Source: Baylisascaris procyonis (Eukaryota; Nematoda; Chromadorea; Rhabditida; Ascarididae). From it: a DNA stretch of 64,000 nucleotides. This document shows positions 1-12,146 of the stretch, piece after piece (within the stretch, counting starts at the first letter, position 1; each line of letters starts with the position of its first letter). The stretch covers positions 2,480,001 through 2,544,000 of the forward strand of contig JAZARR010000154.1 in NCBI GenBank assembly GCA_037389465.1, read 5' to 3'. Both the position numbers and the translations under genes were made by a program. The notes beneath the pieces are model-generated. The model ran no database searches, had not been told where the DNA came from, and saw only the letters and a list, made by a program, of their open reading frames with translations.

Positions 1-253
1 AACAGAAAACAATGCATAATAACAGGCTGCAAGTATACAAGAATTTCGCTCGTCAATCTCTCCACCAACGTATATTGATGCTGGGCTCTTGCTATACCCG
101 TGTTGTTCCTGATGCAGTATCTATTGCAAAATGCAGTGTATTTAGGCATAATAATGTACTTAAATGGCTAAGAGTAAGCTACTCTTCCAAGCTATACCTC
201 TGAAAAGATCACGAAAGACTAGCAACTTCGATAATTCGAAACCTTCTAAAGAA

Positions 254-259
254 TTTATT
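254..259 (-). promoter_or_regulatory. poly(A) signal AATAAA of the lectin gene
   Basis: AATAAA reads on the minus strand about 75 bases past the lectin stop codon. The spacing fits a cleavage signal and supports reading the 604-335 exon straight through to its stop. Confidence 0.55.
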
Positions 260-334
260 GAATGAAATGCACCAGTGAGATAGTGAAAACGATTTCAGGA
301 AAAGAGACTAAATTCATCAAAAATTCATCAAACT

Positions 335-3300
335 TCATGTGAAAAAATGATCAATGAGGAACAGTACTGCAAAGACGACTATCGGGCACACCTCCATGTA
401 GCACGTAAGTGGCATGAATGAGGATCCCTTCGTGCAGACTGTTGCGCACAAACATTCAGCTGATGCCAAAGCAACTATAATATTACCTGATGTTTTAGCA
501 CTAGTCGATGCTGAAATAGCGAAGTGAAATCCAGCAGGTAGGATGACACCTTCAGATTTCATACACAATAACCAATGAGAATTACCAACGGCAGCCACGA
601 ATATCTAAATATCGTATGGAAATGCCGCTGTTTAGTAGGACTTTTTAAATTGCAGGTATCTACGGAGGTAATTGCTCGCGAAAAATACAAGGGTAAGCCT
701 TCTGATGCTTCTGCGTAAGTAACACTCTTAATGGTTTGGATGTCCTCTAGAATGATGCTAGAATCGCTCTAAATGTTTTACTTGTTCAAGTAAACCGTGA
801 GCTGTTCAAGGATGCACAAGATTTATTCAAGAACTGATAGATTCCTGGTTCATCTGCGCATTTGCCAAATGCTATGCCCGTTGTTTCCAAAAACAGCGAC
901 TGCGACACTGATAACTGCGTCGCCGGCATATAAGGATAAAAGTTTCAACGCGTAGTGACGTCAAACTACATTAATATGGATGAGTCTTGAATGTTGCTTT
1001 TGAAAATTGACATTTTCAACTGTATGAAGACTACATGCACACGTCCAGACATCCGGTCTTTGAGACCTCTATGAAATCAAAAACAAGTGAAATGGTTGTA
1101 TCAGAAGCGAAATGTTACAGATAATCGTCTGAAAATACATTGTTTCAATTAAACAAGCACTGTTTTCCCTCTTCAATTCCCCCCCCCCCCCCTCTTTCCA
1201 AGAAAGCGAAACACTGTCCTTCATGTTTACAAGTAGTACTTTCAAGAAAAAGATGCTCAACAAAATGCTTTTGCTTTTTTGTATAACTATGCTCAGACGT
1301 ATACACTAAAACAGATATTCCATAGAAATAATATCGAATCTTCATACAAGTCATTACATTCTTTCCAATATATTATTTCTTAGAAATTTTTTTGCATTGA
1401 CGGAGGTAATCCAATTTGGAAGTTAACAGTACAGCTCTTATTGCCCGTTTACGAGTAGTACTATTCTAGAAATTGTCATTAGTCATGGCGTCTCTATGTT
1501 GTAAATTTTGATTGTAACGTTAGCACTGCAAATTCCATTCGATCTCATCTACCATTTCTTAAAGAACTGCTTTGCAAAAAATTGCAAAAGAAATTTGATT
1601 GAACCTTCAATAACTAACCGAAAGAGTATGTGCAGCATATCGTATCAATATTCTAGATGGTTTTTCTTCGCTAAATAACGGTGCATAACATCCGCCGTCC
1701 TGTCCACCAAGCTGTGAATATGTACCGAATGCATCATGCACATATTGAATGGTACCATTGTTTACCAATGCGGAAATAAATGGATGATAATGCTGCAATT
1801 TTCAATCATATTTCAGCCAGTGTAGCAATTTTTAATGGAGCTTTGAATTCTTGACAGATAGCGCGATGATGCCTCTGGGAAGCATGAACAACAAGCCCTA
1901 AGGGTATGATGGAAAAAGATCGGTGCCGCCAAAGCCTACTGAGCACCAAATTTATCACACCCTGAGATGTTAGCAAAGTAGAAATCAGTCAACTATTAAT
2001 GAAGCAATATATCAAATTTATACAGACGCGATCTGTAAGCAATCAGCGAATTGCCTCTTAACCACCAAGGTGCCGGGAAACCTTGAAGATGTTAGCTTTC
2101 GGCGTTGTGCTCGTAGAAGAACGCCGAATACATCTGCGGCATTTGTGCATCGGCTTCACGAAGAGTGAAGAAGGAAGGAAAATTAGACTCAACCAGAATA
2201 AAACAGAATGACTGAACAATACAACCTTCTTCGCTAACGACCTTTCATAAAAAAGTTAATCATGCAAATGTGGAGAGCGTGTGGTTAAAAATGACCGTTG
2301 GCATTATGGTAGCAGCCACTATACACGATCACAAGATACACCTATCCCAAAACGAAGGATCTCATTTTGAGTGGAGAGTATCGTTTCGTAGAGGGCGGGG
2401 ATGGGCATGTACAATAAAAATAAGCTGGATAAAGTGATATAAGTAGCAAAAGTAATATCAATGGATGTTTTATAATACAATCGATTTGCTTCAAGAAATG
2501 CTAATCCTCAAGTTGCAGGAGCTCCTCGACAGATAGTGAAGGGCGTAAAGGCATTTATACTAAAAGTTTAAAAAACTTGCGAATAGTTTGTGTCTTTTTC
2601 ATCAGCTAATGTTCAAAATCTTAAAGTACAAACAAATATGAAGGGATAACTAGAAGGAACAATATTCAATAACAATTGTTACTGATCAGCTGTCGCGTCT
2701 AGTGAAATATTGCGATTAGTCGACAAGTTGCTTATCTTATTACTAAAATTCTTTCCATCACCGATGGTTTCGTCTTGATCTCAAAAAATGTTCTACAGCA
2801 TAAATGGAAATGTAACGAAGCATTTCGCAGCTGTAACGGAAACGTGCTTTCACTCAGCGTATCATCATATGAATAAATTCGAAGCAAATAAAATCCTTCA
2901 TTGTTTTTAATTCCTTCATCTGAATTAATCAATTTCGATTGAATAGCTCTAAAGCAGTATATAATAGGGCGTGCATTTTTTGCAAGCAGCTTTCTCAACT
3001 CTAATAGGCTTATATTTCAATGTCACTTATCAAATTCCAACACGATCTCAACATCAAATCATCAAAGAGCCAAAGGCATCATGCTTCGATGAGCCTCTTG
3101 GCTCTTTGGCAGTTTGTGTTTCCGTAGTGAACTCAAGAGAGGTAGCGATCGAATCTTTAGAATCGCTTGAATTCATTCAAAAAGTAAGAGATGACCTGAT
3201 GAGAACCCACGTTGATACCGGTAATATCATCCTCTGATGTATCGACAAATACACCAAGCCCACGAAAAACGTCGGGAAAGCCGAACGCTCGTCCCCTCTT

Positions 3301-5525
3301 AGTTGATTGTTCCACATACCAAAATGCCATTCCTTCTCCTGAATGTTTTTCATCCGAGCCGTAGATTTTGAATGTGATTTCCACTTCCCACGAACGGAAG
3401 GAGACTGGCTGAAAGCTCCAAAATATGTTAACGAGGCAATGGCTGCTTAGGAACTGTAAAGGAAAATTTTAGCTTTTTACTTGTCGATGCAATAGGCGTT
3501 GAGGGAAAAAATTGATTTGCAAGCAAGAAGTAAGGTCTAAATGACCTGACAGTTCCTTTTTTGTTAACCCGCTAATAACTGCCGATTTACTCATATTCAT
3601 TTCTGCAATTAGTTCACAAAAAATAAATAAATGAGACTGCGTAATGAGGAAATGACGAAGATTCTCACTCGAAAGCTACTGAGATACAAACTGAGGGAAG
3701 GGAAGGTTCCCAAGCGAGCTCACTGAACCCGCTATTTCCATAGAAAGATGCGACTTCTTATGCAAGAAGTCCTGCGTTTATTTAATCAGTAGCACACGGA
3801 AGTCAACGCAAAAAAAAGATATTCAAATACCACAAAACGAGAGGCTAGCAGTGTTTGCTTCCGAAAAAATTCGCTCAAAGATGCGGCATTTCGACATCTG
3901 AGAACTTCATGGTAGGATCACGATTTCCTAAGTTGTGCAGTTTTGCTCTCCACCATGAAGACCACCAGAATTTTGTTTCGATTTCTCGTTTTGGCTGTCC
4001 CGAAATCCGAAATTTATTCACTTCCTTCCCTTGATTGGAAAGTTCTGCTTGTGCCGGCAGAACCGCTAGGCATAAAAAAAGGTTGTGCCTCGTACTTCTA
4101 TTATTTAGGGCTGTGAAAGCCCATTAAAACTAACTTTAGGAGCCAATTAATTGAAGCGCCATATTTTGGCGAGAGGTTAGCATGCCCTCATAATACAAGG
4201 CGCGGTATAATTGAATGCCGGTTGAGATTCGGGGTTTTCCGAGAACAAAACGCGAAAGCCTAGCACGACTGGCAATCAAGAAAAGCGGGCAGAGGCAGAA
4301 AGCGAGGAGATATTTGATGGATGTTTCTTGCCAGAAATTTGAAAAACATGCGGCGAGAATAGATTACAGCACAATGCGCACAATAAGGCTTGTATTATAT
4401 GTTGCATATAACTGTGGTGCTAATGAATGAGTGTCAGCTTTCTCCGTTGTGAGCAGTTCGAGTGTTCGAAGATAGTAAAGAATCTTTAGATTGGCGTTGG
4501 GCAGCCTCGAATCTATGTGGTCCGATCTAGCAGCAGCAGTCATGACACCAATTTATGAGCTTCCGATTTAGCAACAGCAGTCATGACACCAATTTGTGGC
4601 AAAAAGCCGTAGAAGAGGCATTTGCGGATGTATCGTCAGAGGGCTTATAATCGCAACACTTAGACTGGACAGCAGCACTCCATGAAATTGGTAGTCGAAT
4701 ATTCCAAAACCGTAACCATTATTTTCTTTTTTTCAATACTTAATGCAGAACAAACCACTTTATTCCACATGTTTCCGTATCGACCTGGGACGTCAGATGT
4801 TAGACGAATGAAGTAAGCCGACGCTAACGCCATGCCACCAATAACCCATGTTGAACCTATAATATAAAACTTGTCATTGCTCGAAAGTAAGGTGACCACC
4901 TATAGCGCAAGTTGCACTTCACAGGTAATTTAAACCTTTATCTCGCTAATAGATAATCGAATATTTGGATATCCTCCTTAGGCTTTTGTTGGCACACTGC
5001 GTTCAAGGACTACTTCAGCGTAATCAATTGAAAAACACATAAAGCGTGATTGAATAGTAGTTTCAATGTTAACAAACTTTCACAAGGTATCTTTCTGGGT
5101 ACCCTCGTTCACTATGCTATAGCATACAGGAAATCCGCACCTTCCTCATTTTTGATGGCCTATCCATCAGCAGGCCACCACAACATTTCATAATCGAAAT
5201 GCTACTTCTGCTTCGTCAGGGTAGCCCAATATCGGCAACAGGACCTCCTGGTTTTTTAATTCTTTATGAATGTAAGGATGCGGTATTCTGTGCTTCACGA
5301 GGTACGAAAGTAACCTAGCAGAGAAACAATAGTATGGAACCAACCAAAATAAGGTTTGATAAGCGAATGATCTTTCCTGAGAGCTCCGCGGAATGTATAT
5401 ATCGATGATGCGTTTATCATAGCAACCTCACTGTCAACGAAGTTACCGTTACTGCTTTGCCGTGGTAGCGCAAAAGAGTTAATTAAACGGGCAACAAATA
5501 ATACAGCACCACAAAGCGCCCTTCT
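335..5525 (-). CDS. VIP36/LMAN2-like L-type lectin (cargo receptor of the early secretory pathway)
   Basis: Five exons are read on the minus strand: 5525-5345, 4856-4759, 3408-3211, 1792-1619 and 604-335 (stop at 337-335), with matching phases, giving about 306 residues. Family landmarks in order are DHSLIKPYF, YFIRLTSDVPGRYGNMWNK, GEGMAFWY, GLGVFVDT, HPFISALVNNGT and GVILPAGFHF; the last fits the VIP36 consensus for the end of the lectin fold. Known family members bind high-mannose glycans with calcium while moving between ER and Golgi. The sequon NGT sits where VIP36 carries its glycan. The N-terminus RRALCGAVLFVARLINSFA resembles a signal peptide, but no ATG lies in this open stretch, so a short first exon is probably missing. 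The C-terminus ends in a hydrophobic run (CPIVVFAVLFLI) and a five-residue tail. C. elegans ile-2 is the likely counterpart; the 3' third is diverged, so orthology is inferred. Confidence 0.85.
1179..1192. repeat. 14-base homopolymer C run
   Basis: A pure C tract inside the last intron of the lectin gene. On the transcribed strand it is a G run; its length may vary or be an assembly weak point. Confidence 0.8.
4522..4599. repeat. two-copy tandem duplication, period 41 bases
   Basis: A unit starting ccgatctagcagcagcag recurs 41 bases later with three substitutions over 36 aligned bases. It lies in the lectin intron next to the 4856-4759 exon and looks like a local duplication. Confidence 0.75.
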
Positions 5526-5549
5526 CTGCAATTCAGCACAAAATTGCAA

Positions 5550-7154
5550 GTCCTTTTAATAAAAGTGTATCATGATAACTTCATTTCCACTGACTATGAA
5601 AAACAATATCGGTCAATGCTATAAAATCTAAGTGTTGTTTATCACACATATAAATTTAGCAATGGATTTGGGCAGTTTCAGAGTTTTTTTATAAATTCAA
5701 GCTCGAGCATATCAGCCTAATATTTGCCACATTTTCTTAGGAGCACTCGAAGAAATGTATATTTTTCAGATAACTGATAAAAAATCGATGCATCAAAATG
5801 AGTGATGAACAATATCCAAGAGGAGCATATTCTTACCATGATAGCCGCGAAGAATGTTGCTACACTCTTCGATGTAAACCACTGGAACAATGACATGCTC
5901 TTTCGAACTACCAGTGTAGTCGTGTGACTTCAATATGCAAAAAAGAGCGTTTATTAGCAGCTATGCTAACAAACTTCGAGTTTGAATATAAATATTGATT
6001 AAGAATAAGATGCGAGTGTGAATCTAAGCTGGATAAGAGATACGTGTTCAGTATATGAAATTTGGTGATTCATGGAGAGGGGGACGTAGGGCTCAGGCGA
6101 CTTCTAAGAGCTTCATTACGTCGGAACAACAAAACTGAAGAACTTCAGACCTTATGAACGCTGAATTCTTCAATATTCTTCCTCTTTCTTAAGTTGTTAC
6201 AGTGCCCTTCCTTGGCTTATTACCTATTGCCTGTGTTATTCGTTGCTTTAGCTATGTAAAAATAAAGGTTGCATAAATTGCACTTCAAATATGAAACGAA
6301 TAAAGGAAATTAATCTAAAAGCAGTCACAAAGAAGACTTTCCAGCAATGACGCTTAAAATCATAACAGCAATGCACGAATATCACCGTAGAAAATTTCAT
6401 CTAGTGCGACGTTGATACAATATTTTGTTTATCATGTAATCACAACTCGTTTCAACAACAGTGGGCAACAGTTTTAATCTCTATCACTTTAACTATGAAA
6501 CGAAGTTTTTTCCTTTATGGTAAAGAGCTTTGGAAATAAATTAAAGCGATGGTATATTTATTGATACGAAATGAAACGTTTTCACTTTTTGCTCTCTTTC
6601 CTGTTCATATGAAAGAAGACAAATGAAACAATAAATGGCCATAATTTCAGGCATCTTCAAATCCAAAGACGAGTCTTGCAATACTCGATGAATGTAGAAC
6701 CGACTCATCACGAAAGCAAATGCTCGATGTTCTAACCTCATATGTGCCATTTTTGTATTCGATCTTTCACTCTCCACTCGCCTTGAGGGCAGAACGAAGG
6801 GCGCAATTTTATTTATTGTGCTGCATGAGTTGTGTGTTGTTGAATAGCACTAATGATCATCTTTGCTACAACTTTCAAATCCCTCTTAACAACATTTCTA
6901 TTCAAATATTACAAAAAAAAAATTTTTGGCATTATACAAGCGAAAGAAAATTTTAAAAAGCCAACAAAGGACAAAGTGCAAATATATCATATAATATCAA
7001 TGAACAACACTTGAAGTGTTGGGGGTCATGTGCTGAAATAAGCAGAAATAATAACAGAGAGTGAAATAAAGGAAACAGATTGCTGTGCAGTGAAAAGCAA
7101 GGGAAACATCGATACTCTCAAATAATGTTTCAAGGCGGTTATTTTTTTTTAGGT
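5550..7154. other. spacer between lectin and Ly-6-like genes
   Basis: No exon or RNA gene could be supported here. The lectin's missing first exon and promoter should lie just above 5.55 kb. Short open frames on both strands look like chance. Confidence 0.5.
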
Positions 7155-9078
7155 TTACAGTATATATGCACGAAGCAGGAAGATAATGTACACAACGAAA
7201 AATCGCGATAAAGCATTACTGATATTGGAATGATTGCAAAGATGCGAATCACAGCAGCATAGGGTCCCAGAGACAGTACCAACTTTTCTGAAGCGATACA
7301 TTGCCTTTCGACATCCACTGCCCTTAAATGATTTCGCTATCCGTAACAGACAAATCACTGGACAAACGACTTAGTGAATGATTTCACTGAAAAGTCACTG
7401 CACTCTATTCTGATTTAAAGATAAAAAACTGCGCAGATGCGAGCGATGACGACTGGAGAAGGCTTAGTCAAAAGGCCTGAAGCAAAAGTAGAGGTGGGAG
7501 GGGGAAAATGGGGACGAAGAGTACGACGCATTTACTTGCGGCGTTTCATGTAGGGATCGTCCATATGTGTATATGCTTAATCATATCGCAGTCAGTGATC
7601 CTCGTCCTATAACATAGGGGCCGACCGCTTTTACTCAATATTCTCTCCACCAATTCTTTTGTTGAAGAAAGTGATGAATGCTGTGACTAAAATCCACCAT
7701 ATCCTTATCGAATTTTTCGTTACATGGAAAATCATGACACTATTACGTCATGTAACTGTTTGTTCGTAGCATAAAAATTATTCTACATTACTCAAGTTTA
7801 TTAAATGTCCTATTAAGTGATTAAAAATCTTATTAAAACCAGCCCATTTCGATGATAGTATTGCCACTCCTCTCAACTCCAGTAGAAATGATCAAGAGGA
7901 AATGACTGATCACAATGAAAATACATCACATTGTAGTGATTTCAGCCAATTAATTATTTATTGCTATCTTTCGGGGCTATATTTTTCGGGGCTAGAATAT
8001 ATATTTTTTTCAAATCAACTCAAGCTTAATCTCTCTGTCTGAGCCGAAAAAATCACTTGTCTTTTATTTTTTAGTCATTATTCGCTTTCTAAATCTACTT
8101 AAATCATATACAACTTTTTCCACTACACAGTAAACATTCATTCGTCAGCCCTATAGTTCACTCATTTTGTACAAATCACCTCTTTCGCACCTCTATATGT
8201 GGCATATCATGAAACGACGTTGCGAACAATTTGGCCACACTCTGTTTTATCGCCGCATATGGGTGTTTATCTTATAGCATCCTTTTTTATACTTACACCA
8301 ATGTTGCAATCGTATGATGTGACTGCTGTATTGCATCCTCTTGTTTCATAGTCAATGAGATTTTTAGAACGACCACTTCCTGAAACTGAAACCCCTAATT
8401 GAAGGAGGGCAAATAAGGTAAGAAACTATTCAGGATTGATCGATTCGATTGCTGGCGAACGAACTATATTTTCCTCACACTTTCAATAACCTGCTGATGT
8501 TGCTACGCTTTCTTTTCTTGCGAGACACGCATATTATTCTTATGTGAAGCGTCGTTAACCCTTTCTAAGACAGAACGAAACTGTGGAACAGGTGGAGAAG
8601 TGTTTGCCTAAGAGGTTGTAATTCAGAGGCCTAATTGTATCACTTTCAGTGTTAACTTTTTATTTATTTATTTATTTTTATTTCTATTGCATATTGTTTA
8701 CAAAAGGTATTTGCTTTGAAAGGAGTTGTCTTCTTTTCTACTTTTTTTTTGCTCATGCGTAGTTGTTGTCTTTTACTGCATGGCCGAAATACTTTCGCTT
8801 TCTTTTTGCAAATTCCCACAGAATATTTCTCACATCTCCATCATTTATGAGCCCAACGATATTCGCCGGACTCCTGTCTCACTTTGCTTATGGTGAGGAT
8901 TGAAAAAGCATAATGGAAAATGCCAACGAGGATGATGGGCGAATACTTCGCAGGCAAACCGTCAGCATTTTGCTGGTCGAGAGGATCGAGCATACCATGA
9001 TATGACCACATTTGATCAACTGAAGGAGATCAGCACGATTTGTCTTACTACACTGCCCATAGCAGTGCCATTTTGATG
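7155..9078 (-). CDS. small Cys-rich Ly-6/three-finger-like surface protein (5' end missing)
   Basis: Three minus-strand exons join in phase 1: 9078-9007, 8379-8299 and 7336-7155 (stop at 7157-7155). The first carries WHCYGQCSKTN and ends LIKC; the second has ETRGCNTAV and SYDCNI; the third has SGCRKAMYRF and then GTLCCCDSHLCN, followed by a hydrophobic C-terminus (FFVVYIIFLLRAYIL). Paired cysteines, a CC then CxxxxCN ending and a C-terminal hydrophobic tail fit the Ly-6/uPAR or activin-receptor ectodomain fold, whose members are mostly GPI-anchored or single-pass cell-surface proteins. The signal-peptide exon was not found and should lie above 9.08 kb. The first donor is uncertain: GTCATA at 9006 keeps the phase, while a stronger-looking GTATGC at 8994 does not. 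The ligand or partner is unknown. Confidence 0.6.
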
Positions 9079-12000
9079 CTGATCTCAATGAATGTATGGC
9101 ATTCCATGCGTTAGTAACTCAAAGAGCTCATCCTGACGTTTAACATGCGATATGGATTCTTTCAAATGCATACCTAACACATTACTGCAGCTTCGTTCCA
9201 CCTAAAACGTTTCCGCAGTGACAGCTGGCTCGTGAACGACGAGATCAAGTAATACTTGATGTTGGTAAAATTTTGTGAAAAATCATTGGGAAATGGCTAG
9301 TCGTGCATGCTTTCCCTCTTTACATGCTATTGATGTCATGTAGGTGTATTAGAAGAGCTAAAAACTTGTCTTCATTGTGGATGGCAGTATCGTTTCCTCC
9401 AGTCTCACTATGATAGGAATGATATGAGACTTCAAATCGCAGTGCATATGGGAAAGCTATGGTTTACGTCTTCATCACTACGAAATTTACGTCATGTACT
9501 GTGGTTCAGAGCCGTGTACTTGACATGCGATGATAATAAATTATGGATTTTGGCTTGGTTCTTGAACTCCACTCATCCTGCAATCATCCTGCCATCATCG
9601 GTTTCTACATTATTCGGCTCTAGCAATACCGCGTTTCCCTTCCATCATAAGATCAAAATGCGACCTATTCGTTGTCCATCAACGTTAATACTGCTAGAGA
9701 TCGGTGAATAATGCAAGCAATTTACACTTGGTTAATACCATGCAAGATACGAATTTTGACGCAATATACAATCCCTTTGTCACATTCCCTTTGATCCATA
9801 CTTCCATTCTCCGAAGCAATTGTTCGTCCGGCGATCATAGTAAAATTTTTACTTCCATAGTAGCAATAATCGGAGTTGCTTGATGGAACAATCGCCATAA
9901 AGCAGCCAATAAATACGGGAATTTTTGTAGCACCTGAAATAAGCTATCTTCCAGATTGAATGAAAGTTATGGCTCGTTCTGGTGAAATTAAGCTATGATT
10001 CTTATTGACAGCATTGCCGCACTGTTGTTCCTTTTTCATCCTTGATCTATGAGTGTTGTTAAGTGCGTTAGTTTATCGCGTCATCGCAAAACAAATAAAG
10101 TGAGGAAAGCGAAAAATAAAGCCACTGCTTTTTGTAATTTTCGTTTAAAATGGAGCTGAAGTGGAATATGGTTGAATAAACATACCATACAAGTGACCGC
10201 TCATAACAGCTGTCAAAGCTACTGACAGCGCATAACAACGATTCTAAGCATATTTATGTCATTTACTGTTTTGCCCTTGCGTATATGCAAATTTAATTGC
10301 CACTCGATAAAATCGACTTCATCAGTTAACAAAAGAGGCGTATTTGCCACTCCGAACTCACTGTCTATTTATCTGCTTCCAACGAGTAAAGCGAGCAGGA
10401 AGTTTTTCAAGCTAAGGTGAAGATGAAGGCTCATATCTGTGAATTAGAGCGAAGAAAGTCAGCTGAAAATTTTCAGCTCAAAACAGCAGAAATTAACGGA
10501 AATTTTTTTTCGAGAAAAATGAGCGATGCAAGCTGAAAATTATTGCGATTAGGCGAAAACAGCCAGGATTTTTAAGTTTGTGACGAAATAAGCGAGCCGA
10601 AGTTTTTAAATATGAGAACCACGAAGCAAGCCTTTCACAGCTTTGAGGGTTCGCGGATTGAGGGCCCCAAAAACAATGGAGCCGTTTGTGGTAGAGAAGG
10701 TTTTTGAATCCATTTGTAACGAATAATCAATTTTGCTCATGTATTCTTGGATTTAATTGCGAATTACCTATGTAAGTGATGCTTTTGAAGAGAATTCAGT
10801 GCCAGAAGTTTTTTCGAGGTTCAGGAAATTCTCGTAGAATGCTGAAAGTTTGCGTTTTCTAAAAAATATGAAAATTCTAATGAAGTGCGGCACTCGTATA
10901 TTAAGCATCAGTTTCTAGTTCGCTTTATTAGGGAACATCCTACCACCAGAAAATACTGTTACTGTAGCTTTGATAAATTTACTGTTCAATCCATAAGTAA
11001 AAGGACATACCAGTTTTGTTGGCTTTTCGATTCCAATGCAAATTGAATACCTTTTGAGTATTTCCTTTCGATTCTCTACGTGAAAATGCACGATGGCGAT
11101 TCGAATTTGAATAAAAGCAAAATGCTCGTTTTCAATTCAAAGAAATTTTGAATTATTTCCGTCAAAGTTTTTCTCGCAAATTATTGCACTCAATCAAACG
11201 TTTTCCATAGAATCCGGTAAGTTTCTATTACTTGTTTAATTGATAACAGTTCTATTTCATTTATTCTGTTGCTGGAGTGTTTGTTACATTTCCTGTTTAT
11301 TGAGAGTTTGATAGATTTCATATGGACTCATGTGCCGTTAATCTTTAAAGCAATGAACGGTTATTTTTGAGAGAAGACGTTATCAATGAAGGCGTAAGAG
11401 AAAAGCGGTCCTTGTAGAAGATTTATAAGGCAAGCTTAATCAGTCGAAATCTCAAAAATACTTTTCTTTTGTTGGCACATTTTGGAACTGCTTGATCAGA
11501 TTAAGCTAAGAAAAAAGCGCATGTCATATCAGCTTTTTTTTAGCAAGCATTTGTTTTCGCTAAGAGCACATGAAACATCTTCTTTCAGCACTTCTTATTA
11601 CTCGCATCATTCAATCCCTTGCTTATTATAAGAAAGTTTCTCTGTTTGAGCTATTACCTGCAATAATGGCGCTTCATTTGGGAACTTGCAGTTATCAGCA
11701 TGAATAAATCTATGGTGCATAAGAATAAATAGTAATACCTATTAATCTGAATAGAATGAGTAGTAAACAAGAACTATTACTTGATGCGGCTTCTAGACAA
11801 ATCATTGAAATGTAGGAAGTACAAATCCGTATTAGCGTAGGAATTCAATTTTGGCTTTAGTGCAGACCCCATAGTCGACACTTCCAGGAACCATACGAGA
11901 TGCTACTTCACTGAAAGCTTCTAGAGGTCGTAGGCTTCCATCCGCTTGAAAGTCTTAGTCACGTGTACCCCTCGTTGACTTTTGAGAAACTATTCATTTA

Positions 12001-12146
12001 AATCGGTGATTATAGCTAAATGATTGACCAGCGATGCTCAGTGAATGAGGGGTATTGCTGATAGGATTGATCGCTTCATGATATGTTTTGCTCCTCATTA
12101 TCTGAAATAATTAGTCCGTTGCATAAAGTGTTTGTCTTAAGTTTAT
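9079..12146. other. spacer between Ly-6-like and BTB genes
   Basis: Nothing is firmly supported. It should contain the first exon and promoter of the minus-strand Ly-6-like gene and the promoter of the plus-strand BTB gene. A 95-codon open frame at 9424-9711 has no recognisable domain or convincing splice sites. An 18-base perfect palindrome lies at 10461-10478. Confidence 0.45.
10461..10478. repeat. perfect 18-base palindrome
   Basis: agctgaaaattttcagct equals its own reverse complement. Half of it (agctgaaaat) recurs about 70 bases downstream in a region of loosely repeated gaaaa/cagc words. No function can be inferred. Confidence 0.7.

Noticed and set aside
9424..9711. 95-codon open frame
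   Set aside because: No motif, mixed composition and no convincing splice or poly(A) signals.
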